Shown: one piece after another, positions 19,253-26,986 of the stretch
Position numbering within the stretch: the first letter of the stretch is position 1
Layout: every line of letters starts with the position of its first letter
Made by a program: the position numbers and the translations under genes
The notes under the pieces: model-generated
What the model was told of the DNA's origin: nothing
Seen by the model: the letters and a program-made list of their open reading frames with translations, nothing else
The model's database searches: none
NCBI RefSeq assembly: GCF_002055535.1
Contig: NZ_LN831034.1
Coordinates: forward strand, 1,550,001 to 1,614,000
DNA from: Streptococcus pyogenes
GTDB lineage: Bacteria; Bacillota; Bacilli; Lactobacillales; Streptococcaceae
DNA length: 64,000 nucleotides
Reading direction: 5' to 3'

Positions 19253-20353
19253 TTAATATATCCGAGGAATACGGTCACTTAAAAGGCATAGAACTTCATA
19301 ATTGATTGTATTACGGTAATTTGCGATATCTGTTGTAGAAATATTTTTTTGCTGATTGCTGCCAATCAAAGTGACTTTTGTTCCTAAAGGATATGCTTTG
19401 GGAAGTCGTATGGTCAGTTGATCCATCGATACACGCCCTATAATTTCGCAGAATTGTCCATCAACTAACACCGAAAAGCCTTGCATGTTCCTGGTCCAGC
19501 CATCTGCATAACCGATTGGGACAGTCCCTACATATTCAGACTTTTTGGCAGTATAAGTAGCTCCATAACCGACTGTATCACCAGCTGAAATCATCTTGAC
19601 ATGCACTAAGCTAGATTCTAGAGATAAAGCCTCTTGCAGTGGAAACGGTAAGCTTAGATCAGAACCACTTGGATTCAAACCATAACTGACAATTCCTAAA
19701 CGAACAGCATTAAAAATGGTATCACTATGCCAGATACTTGTGGCTGAATTACTAGCATGTACTAAACGAGGCTTATCCTCAAGTCCAGCTATCAGCTTTT
19801 TAAAAAACTGTAACTGCTGGTTAAATTTAGTATCATCTGCCTCATCAGCTGTGGCAAAATGAGTGAAAATACCTTCTACATCAGCACCCAACTCTTTTAG
19901 ACTATCAATCAATAAATTGACTTCTTTTGAAGAACGAAGCCCGATCCGCCCCATACCAGAATCAACTTTTACATGAACTTTTAAGCCTTGACATTCTTTT
20001 TTCTCCAGTCTAGCTAAAGCTATCCAGTCTAAACTAGCGATTGTAACAGTAATAGCATTAGCAACTGCTAACTCTAATTCATTTGGCAGCAAAACCCCAA
20101 GAATTAAAATCTCTTTATCAATACCTGCTTGACGTAATTGCAAAGCCTCATCAAGATTTGACACACAGTACCCATCCACTTGAGGTAGGAGTGCTTTTGA
20201 CACCTGGACAGCACCATGACCATAAGCATCAGCCTTGACAACTGCATACGTTTTTACCCCTAGTGGAATATGCTTTTGAACACTGGCAACATTCTCCTTA
20301 ATAGCTTGTAAGTTGACCCTTGCAACTGTTGGGCGATGGAAACTTGAAATCAT
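19253..20353 (-). CDS. alr: Alanine racemase
   Basis: Alr converts L-alanine to D-alanine with pyridoxal phosphate, supplying peptidoglycan. The 366-aa product has the PLP-lysine motif [12 protein letters not shown] with Lys40 and the catalytic tyrosine region in [16 protein letters not shown] near residue 260. [12 protein letters not shown] and GRVSMDQL match the TIM-barrel and C-terminal beta domains. The start ATGA-overlaps the acpS stop, so the two genes are translationally coupled, an arrangement common in Firmicutes. The isp2 gene downstream has its own promoter. Confidence 0.97.
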   Translation of the reverse strand: MISSFHRPTVARVNLQAIKENVASVQKHIPLGVKTYAVVKADAYGHGAVQVSKALLPQVDGYCVSNLDEALQLRQAGIDKEILILGVLLPNELELAVANAITVTIASLDWIALARLEKKECQGLKVHVKVDSGMGRIGLRSSKEVNLLIDSLKELGADVEGIFTHFATADEADDTKFNQQLQFFKKLIAGLEDKPRLVHASNSATSIWHSDTIFNAVRLGIVSYGLNPSGSDLSLPFPLQEALSLESSLVHVKMISAGDTVGYGATYTAKKSEYVGTVPIGYADGWTRNMQGFSVLVDGQFCEIIGRVSMDQLTIRLPKAYPLGTKVTLIGSNQQKNISTTDIANYRNTINYEVLCLLSDRIPRIY

Positions 20354-20706
20354 TTTTTATCCTCCAAAATAACACTAGCCTGTACATAATTGCCACTATG
20401 TGAGATGCTAATAAAACTATTTCCTTTAAACGGAGATTTTGTCAGAATGGGACATCCTCTAACATCATTTAAAATCTCAATATCTTGAAAGGTTAACCGC
20501 CCAATACCTGTCCCTATAGCCTTAGCAAAAGCTTCCTTACCTGACCAGCGTCCTGCCAAATAGTTGAGTCGACGTTTGTAAGGAAAACTCTCAAAAATAG
20601 CCAATTCCTGCTCAGTTAAAATTTTTTGAGCAAAGCGAGGATTTCTTTGATAAACTTTTTCAATAGCTGAAATCTCTTGTAAGTCTATTCCATGTCCAAC
20701 AATCAT
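20350..20706 (-). CDS. acpS: Holo-[acyl-carrier-protein] synthase
   Basis: AcpS moves 4'-phosphopantetheine from CoA to the serine of acyl carrier protein, activating fatty-acid synthesis. The 118-aa product has the expected length and the two Mg/CoA-binding motifs: GHGIDLQEI near the N-terminus (Asp8) and [17 protein letters not shown] (about 53-69). A purine-rich GGTGGAAAG precedes the ATG. It lies between secA and alr and overlaps alr by 4 nt. A perfect hairpin at 20758-20784 separates it from secA. Confidence 0.96.
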   Translation of the reverse strand: MIVGHGIDLQEISAIEKVYQRNPRFAQKILTEQELAIFESFPYKRRLNYLAGRWSGKEAFAKAIGTGIGRLTFQDIEILNDVRGCPILTKSPFKGNSFISISHSGNYVQASVILEDKK

Positions 20707-20757
20707 TACTTTCCACCAAACCTTATTTCATCTTAATGTTAGAAGATTTAAACAGTG

Positions 20758-20784
20758 AGAAGCTGAGAATTATTCTCAGCTTCT
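20758..20784. terminator. Perfect hairpin between secA and acpS
   Basis: AGAAGCTGAGAA (20758-20769) and TTCTCAGCTTCT (20773-20784) form a perfect 12-bp stem with a 3-nt loop. There is no U-run on the minus strand, so it may act as an mRNA end-protecting or weak terminating structure rather than a strong terminator. Confidence 0.5.
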
Positions 20785-20821
20785 TTCTATATACCTAACT
20801 TTGTCCTGTTGTGTCTCGTTC

Positions 20822-23341
20822 TTATGAGAAGGATTTACGACCGTGACAATTTTTGAATTTTTTGCCTGAACCACATGGACAAGCTTCGTTACGCTCCACT
20901 TTGGGTAAATCATCGGTGTTAGCTGACTGCTGCGATTGGATGTTTTGAGGTGCTGCTGTTGTGGCACGTTGACTTGCACGTTCACGTTCTTGTTCGTGAA
21001 TTTGTGCTTTCATCATGGTACGTGTTACATCAAACTCGATAGCACCAATCATATCTTGGAACATCTTGAAACCTTCTGCTTGGTATTCCACCACAGGGTT
21101 ATTTTGAGCATACCCCCGAAGTCCAACAGCATTACGAAGTTGATCTAAGGCATCAATGTGTTCAGTCCATTTGTTATCCACAATCATCAAAATGAGTACT
21201 TTTTGGAATTCAATAATAGCTTCTTGATCACGAAGTTTTGATAGTTGCTGGTCGTAGATAGCAAGCGCTCTTTGATAAAGCTTCTCTTTGATTTGATCAT
21301 CTTTTAAACCACGTAACTCTTTAGCACTAATAGACTCTTCTGGTACCAGCGAGGTCCTAGCAAAAGTTACAATAGCATCTATAGCATCTTTACGATTGCT
21401 ACGTGCATGAGCATCTACAGCACGGTCGATAGTACGCTTGATCATAGCTTTAATTTCTGGGCCAAGATCTCGATTAGCAGTTATGACATCACGACGGTTA
21501 GCATAGATAATTTCACGCTGTTCACGCATCACATCATCATATTGTAAGACCTGTTTACGGGTATCATAGTTATTTCCTTCAACCCGTTTTTGAGCAGATT
21601 CCACTTGACGCCCTAACATACCTGATTTAATAACAGTGTCTTCTTCATCTAATTTCATCCGATCCAAAAAGGCTTTTATACGATCAGAGCCGAAACGTCT
21701 CATCAAATCATCTTCTAATGAAAGATAGAATTGGGATTCACCTGGATCTCCTTGACGACCTGAACGTCCACGAAGCTGGTTATCGATACGACGGCTTTCA
21801 TGACGCTCTGTACCAATGACACATAACCCACCAAGTTCACGAACACCTTCACCAAGCTTGATATCAGTACCACGACCAGCCATGTTAGTTGCGATTGTAA
21901 CAGCACCACGTTGCCCAGCATTCATAATGATTTGAGCTTCTTTAAAGTGATTTTTAGCATTCAAAACCTCATGAGGAATCCCTGCTTCAACCAGCTTGCG
22001 TGAAATCAAATCACTAGTTTCAACAGCAACCGTACCTACAAGGATAGGTTGTCCTTTTGCATGACGCGTTTTAACGTCTTCCACAACTGCTCTAAACTTT
22101 GATTCTAAGGTCGGGTAAAGCAAATCAGTGTGATCAATACGGGCAATTGGACGATTGGTTGGAATTGGAATAATACGCATGTTATAAACTTCGCGAAATT
22201 CTTCTTCCTCGGTCTTCGCAGTACCAGTCATACCTGCCAATTTTTTGTACATACGAAACATATTTTGGTAAGTGATTGAGGCGCTGGTTTTTGATTCTTC
22301 CTGAATACGAACGCCTTCTTTTGCCTCAATAGCTTGGTGCAAGCCGTCTGAGAAGCGACGCCCTTCCATCGTACGACCTGTAAATTGGTCAACAATAAGA
22401 ATCTCACCATCTTCGCTGACCACATAATCGATATCTAACAACATAATATAGTTTGCACGAAGGGCGTTGTCTATAAAGTGAGTCAAGGCTACATTTTCAA
22501 TATCGTAAAGATTGCTCAAGTTAAAGTAACTCTCAGCTTTATCAATACCTGAATCGCTTAATCCAATCGTTTTAGTGGGCACATCAATAACATAATCCAC
22601 TGACGTCAGAGTTTTTACAAACATGTCAGCACGAATATACAATTGATTGGTTTCAGAGCTAACAGCACCAGAAACAATTAAAGGTGTCCTTGCCTCGTCA
22701 ATTAAGACTGAGTCCACTTCATCAACCAAGGCAAAATTGAGTGGGCGTTGTACCATGTCTTCCTGGCGAACAACCATGTTGTCACGAAGGTAATCAAAAC
22801 CGACTTCAGAGTTGGTTGAATAAGTAATATCACAATTATAAGCTTCACGTTTTTCAGCAGGAGACTTAGCAGCTAGGTTGATCCCAACTGAAAGACCTAA
22901 CCAGCTATACACTTCACCCATTTCGGTAGCGTCACGCGTTGAAAGATACTCATTAACAGTAATAACGTGAACACCCTCACCAGCAATAGCATTGAGATAA
23001 ACTGGCATGGTGGCTGTAAGAGTTTTTCCTTCACCAGTACGCATTTCAGGGACATCCCCGTTATGAAGAACAATTCCTCCCATAATTTGAACACGATAAG
23101 GGAACAAGCCCAACACACGTTTTGCTGCTTCACGAACAACTGCGAAAGCTTCAGGTAATAGTTGTTCGAGGGTCTCACCTTTTTGATAGCGTTCTTTAAA
23201 TTCAAGTGTTTTTCCTTGTAGATCTCTATCCGACAATGACGCCATTTGGTCTGCGTAGGATTCTACTTTTTTTGCAATTTTTTCTAATTTTCTTAGTTCG
23301 CCTTTGTCATTTTCGATAACTTTGCGTAGAATATTGGCCAT
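20822..23341 (-). CDS. secA: Preprotein translocase ATPase SecA
   Basis: SecA drives proteins through the SecYEG channel using ATP. The 839-aa product has the usual length. Motifs: Walker A MRTGEGKT (about 102-109), [13 protein letters not shown] (about 207), [12 protein letters not shown] (about 485), and the zinc-binding tail with three cysteines and a histidine or cysteine ([14 protein letters not shown]) at the extreme C-terminus, which binds SecB-like partners or lipids. The ATG at 23341 has AAAGGAAAG upstream. The promoter at 23372-23400 lies only 8 bp from the target duplication of the neighbouring insertion sequence. Confidence 0.98.
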   Translation of the reverse strand: MANILRKVIENDKGELRKLEKIAKKVESYADQMASLSDRDLQGKTLEFKERYQKGETLEQLLPEAFAVVREAAKRVLGLFPYRVQIMGGIVLHNGDVPEMRTGEGKTLTATMPVYLNAIAGEGVHVITVNEYLSTRDATEMGEVYSWLGLSVGINLAAKSPAEKREAYNCDITYSTNSEVGFDYLRDNMVVRQEDMVQRPLNFALVDEVDSVLIDEARTPLIVSGAVSSETNQLYIRADMFVKTLTSVDYVIDVPTKTIGLSDSGIDKAESYFNLSNLYDIENVALTHFIDNALRANYIMLLDIDYVVSEDGEILIVDQFTGRTMEGRRFSDGLHQAIEAKEGVRIQEESKTSASITYQNMFRMYKKLAGMTGTAKTEEEEFREVYNMRIIPIPTNRPIARIDHTDLLYPTLESKFRAVVEDVKTRHAKGQPILVGTVAVETSDLISRKLVEAGIPHEVLNAKNHFKEAQIIMNAGQRGAVTIATNMAGRGTDIKLGEGVRELGGLCVIGTERHESRRIDNQLRGRSGRQGDPGESQFYLSLEDDLMRRFGSDRIKAFLDRMKLDEEDTVIKSGMLGRQVESAQKRVEGNNYDTRKQVLQYDDVMREQREIIYANRRDVITANRDLGPEIKAMIKRTIDRAVDAHARSNRKDAIDAIVTFARTSLVPEESISAKELRGLKDDQIKEKLYQRALAIYDQQLSKLRDQEAIIEFQKVLILMIVDNKWTEHIDALDQLRNAVGLRGYAQNNPVVEYQAEGFKMFQDMIGAIEFDVTRTMMKAQIHEQERERASQRATTAAPQNIQSQQSANTDDLPKVERNEACPCGSGKKFKNCHGRKSFS

Positions 23342-23371
23342 TCTCTTTCCTTTCGATCATCTAATCATTTC

Positions 23372-23400
23372 ATTTTAACATAAATATGCAGGCAGTTCAA
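23372..23400 (-). promoter_or_regulatory. Promoter of secA
   Basis: TTGAAC (23395-23400) and TAAAAT (23372-23377) with a 17-bp spacer on the minus strand, 31 nt before the secA ATG. The left target duplication of the IS starts at 23409, 8 bp beyond the -35. Confidence 0.6.
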
Positions 23401-23408
23401 GAAAGGTT

Positions 23409-23419
23409 GGTAAAGTTAT
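23409..23419. repeat. Left target-site duplication of the IS (GGTAAAGTTAT)
   Basis: This 11-bp sequence abuts the left terminal inverted repeat and is repeated exactly at 24725-24735 outside the right one, as expected for duplication of the target on insertion. Confidence 0.85.
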
Positions 23420-24724
23420 CACGCCGTACGCATGAAAACTTTCTCTTCATCCTTTTGTGCCCGGACATCAATTTTGAAAAGATTCCTTTTTAAATCAATC
23501 ATCTGCTTAGCCTCTTTCTCCAAATAATTGGACTAAATAATCTTCCAAATGGACAGAAATATACCGTTGTTTGCGACGATAACTGAGGTCTTTTTTAGGA
23601 AATACCATCACTTTGAGAAAATATAAGCACATTTTTCGGATAAGATTTAGGTTAAATGCGGCTCTTTTATCCAATGTCTGATGATGATCTTCATGATAAA
23701 CAACGTCCAATAACCAGTGCATACTCTCTATCTGCCAATGACCTCGTACACAATTGGCAAATGTGAGGACATCCGGCTTAAAGCTAAAGATAAAATAACG
23801 ATTCTCTTGACTCAGCTGACCATCCTTATCAATCGTGTTACGAGTCATCCCAATACCACGTAACTTATGCCATTTGGGATGGTTTTGACACAACCATTTG
23901 ATATCGGAAGACACCCAGTATTCTCTAACTTCTAGATTTTTCAACAGTCTGATAATACTGTGCATTTTCTTGGAGTTCTTCCAATAAGTTGACATCACTA
24001 AAATAAAGAGCAATATCATCATAAAGTGTTTCTTGATTTCCTTTGACGGCTAAGCAATAGTCTGCTTTACCTTTTATAATCGTATCAACGATAGCCGTCT
24101 GCGTGCCCATTGCGTCTATCGTTACAATGCTTTTACGGATATCAATTGTCCGCAATAACTGAGGAATGGCAACAATTTCATTACTTTTCTCCTCAACCGC
24201 TACCTGTCCCAAACTAAGATGATGCCCCCCATCATAAGCCGTTACAATATGAACAGGCTTCTGATTTTTACCTCGATTGCCTCGAATCGTTTTACCGTCC
24301 ACTGAAATCAGTTGATGAACGGCATCTAAGCTTGTCAATGATTGCTCAAATTGAACTTTAAGCTCTTTTAAACGGTCTGAATTAACAAGACTAATCACAC
24401 GCTCTAAGGTATCATGAGACGGACAACCTTCACTCAAATCAACGTAGGTCGCAAACAATGGTTCATTCATTTCAATAAAATCTTCCATCTCCTTCCAGGT
24501 TTCAATGCCAGCTAACTGACAAACGAAGACAAGAAATAGAATGGTTGATAAGGGGTAGCGAATTTTCCAAGATTGACGACTATCCAATTCAACTGCGCAA
24601 TCATCAATAGAAATAATAAAATCAATCATCGTAGTCACCTCATCTATAGTGTACTACTTTGATTGATTTTGTCATTATGAATCTAGTTTTCTGAAAACAA
24701 AAGTTTCTTCATGCGTTTGGCGTG
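23420..24724 (-). mobile_element. ISAs1-family insertion sequence, IS1548-like, 1305 bp
   Basis: The element is bounded by inverted repeats CACGCCGTACGCATGAA (23420-23436) and TTCATGCGTTTGGCGTG (24708-24724), matching at 15 of 17 positions, and by an 11-bp direct target duplication. It carries one transposase reading frame on the minus strand broken by a frameshift. The ends, the family of the transposase and the length fit IS1548, known from GAS and group B streptococci; my recollection of about 1316 bp for the intact element would match this copy plus an 11-bp deletion. It sits between manA and secA. Confidence 0.88.
23507..24638 (-). pseudogene. ISAs1-family transposase, frameshifted
   Basis: Two frames together make one transposase. 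The first runs from 24638 (MTTMIDFIISIDDCAVEL; the true start may be the ATG at 24629) to about 23920. The second carries on from about 23945 to 23507. The first holds ISVDGKTIRG and IVTIDAMGTQ, with two of the DDE aspartates; the second holds QIESMHWLLDVV, with the glutamate. The break lies where EKSR meets LEVREYW near 23930, where about four residues of the family seem to be missing. A deletion of about 11 nt would restore a 377-aa protein from 24629. The copy should be unable to make an active transposase unless frameshifting occurs. Confidence 0.88.
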
Positions 24725-24735
24725 GGTAAAGTTAT
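24725..24735. repeat. Right target-site duplication of the IS (GGTAAAGTTAT)
   Basis: Exact copy of 23409-23419, immediately outside the right terminal inverted repeat of the insertion sequence. Confidence 0.85.
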
Positions 24736-24790
24736 CAGAGAAACAGAGAGTCATAATTTTATCCTTTTTTCTCATATTGATACCATGGTA

Positions 24791-25744
24791 TTAAACGAGT
24801 TGATTGGGGTGACTCACAATCATTTCTAATTGACCATCAAATGACCACGATTTAACATCGTTAGGCAAGATAAAGTGCATGCCTTTTTCTAGCTCATAAG
24901 CCTTCTGGTCCACATAGAGTTTTCCTTGACCTTTTAAAACACTCACTAAAAGATAAGGCGCAGCTTGTTTCATGTCAACCATTTGACTAGTTACCCATTT
25001 GTAAACAGTGAAAAATGGTGTTGAGACTAAAGTTGTTGCTACCATATTATCCAAAACCATAGTGGCTGGCACGCTATTTTCTGGCTTACCAATCGTTAAG
25101 ACATCAATAGACTTTTCAATATGAAGGTCACGAAGATTACCATTAACGTCCTTACGGTCAAAATCATAAACCCGATAAGTGGTATCAGATGACTGCTGGG
25201 TTTCTAAAATAAGAATTCCCTTGCCGATCGCATGCATGGTGCCACTTGGAACATAGAAAAAATCGCCTGCTTTGACTGGGACACGAGTCAGCAAATCATC
25301 CCAAGCGCCTGCTTCAATCATGGCACGAAGGTCTTCTTTGGACTTGGCCTGATGGCCGTATACAATTTCAGAACCCTCTTCGGCAGAAATAATATACCAG
25401 CATTCTGTCTTGCCTAATTCTCCTTCATGTTCACGTCCATAAGCATCATCAGGATGAACTTGGACACTTAGCCAGTCATTAGCATCTAAAATCTTAGTTA
25501 ACAGTGGAAAAACTTCTTCCTTTGGATTCCCAAACAAGGCCGGCTCTTGCGCATATAATGTGTTTAAAGGTTGTCCTTGATAACGTCCATTAGTAACTGT
25601 CGAAACACCATTAGGATGAGCAGAAATAGCCCAATACTCACCTGTGGTGTCACTTGGGATGTTGTAAGCAAAGACATCTCTCAACTTGGTGCCACCCCAA
25701 ATCCTGTCGTGCATGGTTGATTTTAGAAATAATGGTTCTGACAT
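24791..25744 (-). CDS. manA: Mannose-6-phosphate isomerase, class I
   Basis: ManA interconverts mannose 6-phosphate and fructose 6-phosphate with a zinc ion. The 317-aa product is the short Firmicute form. Zinc-ligand regions are visible: VQVHPDDAYG (about residues 95-104), KTECWYII (about 112-119) and PSGTMHAIGKG (about 166-176). The cupin fold continues in SDTTYRVYDFDR. It lies 94 bp downstream of scrK, in the same direction, and has an extended -10 of its own (25778-25786). Downstream lies the insertion sequence. Confidence 0.95.
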   Translation of the reverse strand: MSEPLFLKSTMHDRIWGGTKLRDVFAYNIPSDTTGEYWAISAHPNGVSTVTNGRYQGQPLNTLYAQEPALFGNPKEEVFPLLTKILDANDWLSVQVHPDDAYGREHEGELGKTECWYIISAEEGSEIVYGHQAKSKEDLRAMIEAGAWDDLLTRVPVKAGDFFYVPSGTMHAIGKGILILETQQSSDTTYRVYDFDRKDVNGNLRDLHIEKSIDVLTIGKPENSVPATMVLDNMVATTLVSTPFFTVYKWVTSQMVDMKQAAPYLLVSVLKGQGKLYVDQKAYELEKGMHFILPNDVKSWSFDGQLEMIVSHPNQLV

Positions 25745-25777
25745 AATATTCCTCGCTTCTGATGTTAATCTCTGTTT

Positions 25778-25786
25778 ATTATAGCA
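25778..25786 (-). promoter_or_regulatory. Extended -10 element upstream of manA
   Basis: TGCTATAAT on the minus strand, 33 nt before the manA ATG; no clear -35 is visible. Confidence 0.45.
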
Positions 25787-25838
25787 TGTTCTAGCTGACT
25801 GCGCTTTCTTTTACTAGACAAGCAGGCAAAAACAGACC

Positions 25839-26723
25839 CTATTTTCCTTGTGCAGCCAACTTGGCCAAAGCAAAATTTCCCAGAGTAGCGGAGCCATTAT
25901 CAGCAACAGCTGGAGTAACAATGTAGTCTGTCAAATCAGGGACTGGCAAATAACCGCTTAAAAGGGCAGTGAATTTATCATGCACGCGCAACACCATATG
26001 TTCTTGCGCCATGACACCTCCGCCAAAAACAATCACTTGAGGACGGTAAAGCATAGTTGCTTGCAGCGCTGCTTGGGCAATGTAGAAGGCTTGAATGTCC
26101 CAAACATCAGCTTCCTGATCAAGCCGTTCACCTCTCACTCCCGTTCTGGCCTCAATACTTGGACCTGCTGCCATCCCTTCCAGACACCCTTTATGAAAAG
26201 GGCAAACACCTAAAAATCCCTTGGCCATATCATCAGGATGGGGCATGACATAGGTATGACCCGCTTCTGTATGACCTAAACCCCCAATAAAGTGGCCATG
26301 TTGAATAGCTCCCGCCCCAATACCAGTACCTATGGTGTAATAGACCAAACTTTCCACACCAGGACGAGCAAGCACCTCACCATAAGCAGAGCTATTAACA
26401 TCTGTTGTCACATCAAAAGGAATCTTAAAAGCAGCCGAAAGTTGTCCTAACAAATCCACATTAGCCCAGCCTGATTTAGGAGTGGTTGTGATATAACCGT
26501 AAGTCTCTGACGACGGATCAATATCAATTGGTCCAAAAGAACCAATCGCCATTCCAGCCAAATCTGCCTCAAAAGCTTTAAAATAAGCGATGGTTCGCGC
26601 GATGGTTTCTTCTGGTGTGGTGGTCGGAAATTGTGTTTTATCCACCACTGTAAACTCCTCATCACCCACGGCACAGACAAACTTTGTCCCACCAGCTTCA
26701 ATGCTTCCATATAATTTTCCCAT
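25839..26723 (-). CDS. scrK: Fructokinase, ROK family
   Basis: ScrK phosphorylates the fructose released by sucrose-6-phosphate hydrolase (ScrB). The 294-aa protein is a ROK kinase with the N-terminal phosphate loop SIEAGGTKFVCAVG, the GTGIGAGAI region (about 130) and a zinc site formed by GHTYV and a cysteine-rich GVCPFHKGC (about 170-182). The start at 26723 (MGKLYGS) follows AAAGGAG by 6 nt; upstream in-frame codons have no ribosome-binding site. It is separated from the rest of the scr genes by ndoS and by a strong bidirectional terminator, so it probably has its own promoter. Confidence 0.94.
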   Translation of the reverse strand: MGKLYGSIEAGGTKFVCAVGDEEFTVVDKTQFPTTTPEETIARTIAYFKAFEADLAGMAIGSFGPIDIDPSSETYGYITTTPKSGWANVDLLGQLSAAFKIPFDVTTDVNSSAYGEVLARPGVESLVYYTIGTGIGAGAIQHGHFIGGLGHTEAGHTYVMPHPDDMAKGFLGVCPFHKGCLEGMAAGPSIEARTGVRGERLDQEADVWDIQAFYIAQAALQATMLYRPQVIVFGGGVMAQEHMVLRVHDKFTALLSGYLPVPDLTDYIVTPAVADNGSATLGNFALAKLAAQGK

Positions 26724-26855
26724 GTTTTCTCCTTTTTCTTGTTCTTTTTTATCTTTATGATGACACAGGCTCTTATCAAGACAGCCATGTCTCACGGACA
26801 AGCGCCACTTTCTGGTAGTCTAACGATTATTTAGCTTTATGTCATCAAAACCTAT

Positions 26856-26902
26856 AAAAGACTAAAAATCTGGGACTATTCATCTCAGATTTTTAGTCTT
26901 TT
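26856..26902. terminator. Strong bidirectional terminator between ndoS and scrK
   Basis: AAAAGACTAAAAATCTG (26856-26872) and its exact reverse complement (26886-26902) form a 17-bp stem whose 3' end reads UUUU on either strand. It ends ndoS transcription and isolates scrK. Confidence 0.85.
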
Positions 26903-26986
26903 GGTTAATCAATTCCAGCAAACCTTTATCATAGTCACATTTTGTTAATTTAATCTGAATGTTGCTATCTAAGAAAGTTACTTTGT

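Noticed and set aside
24685..24699. CodY-like sequence (AGTTTTCTGAAAACA) inside the right end of the IS
   Set aside because: 12 of 15 matches but within mobile DNA and with no promoter clearly affected; too weak to assign.
26724..26855. Promoter for scrK
   Set aside because: Several weak TTG-type -35 boxes exist (for example TTGATA near 26790), but none has a convincing -10 at proper spacing, so no call was made.
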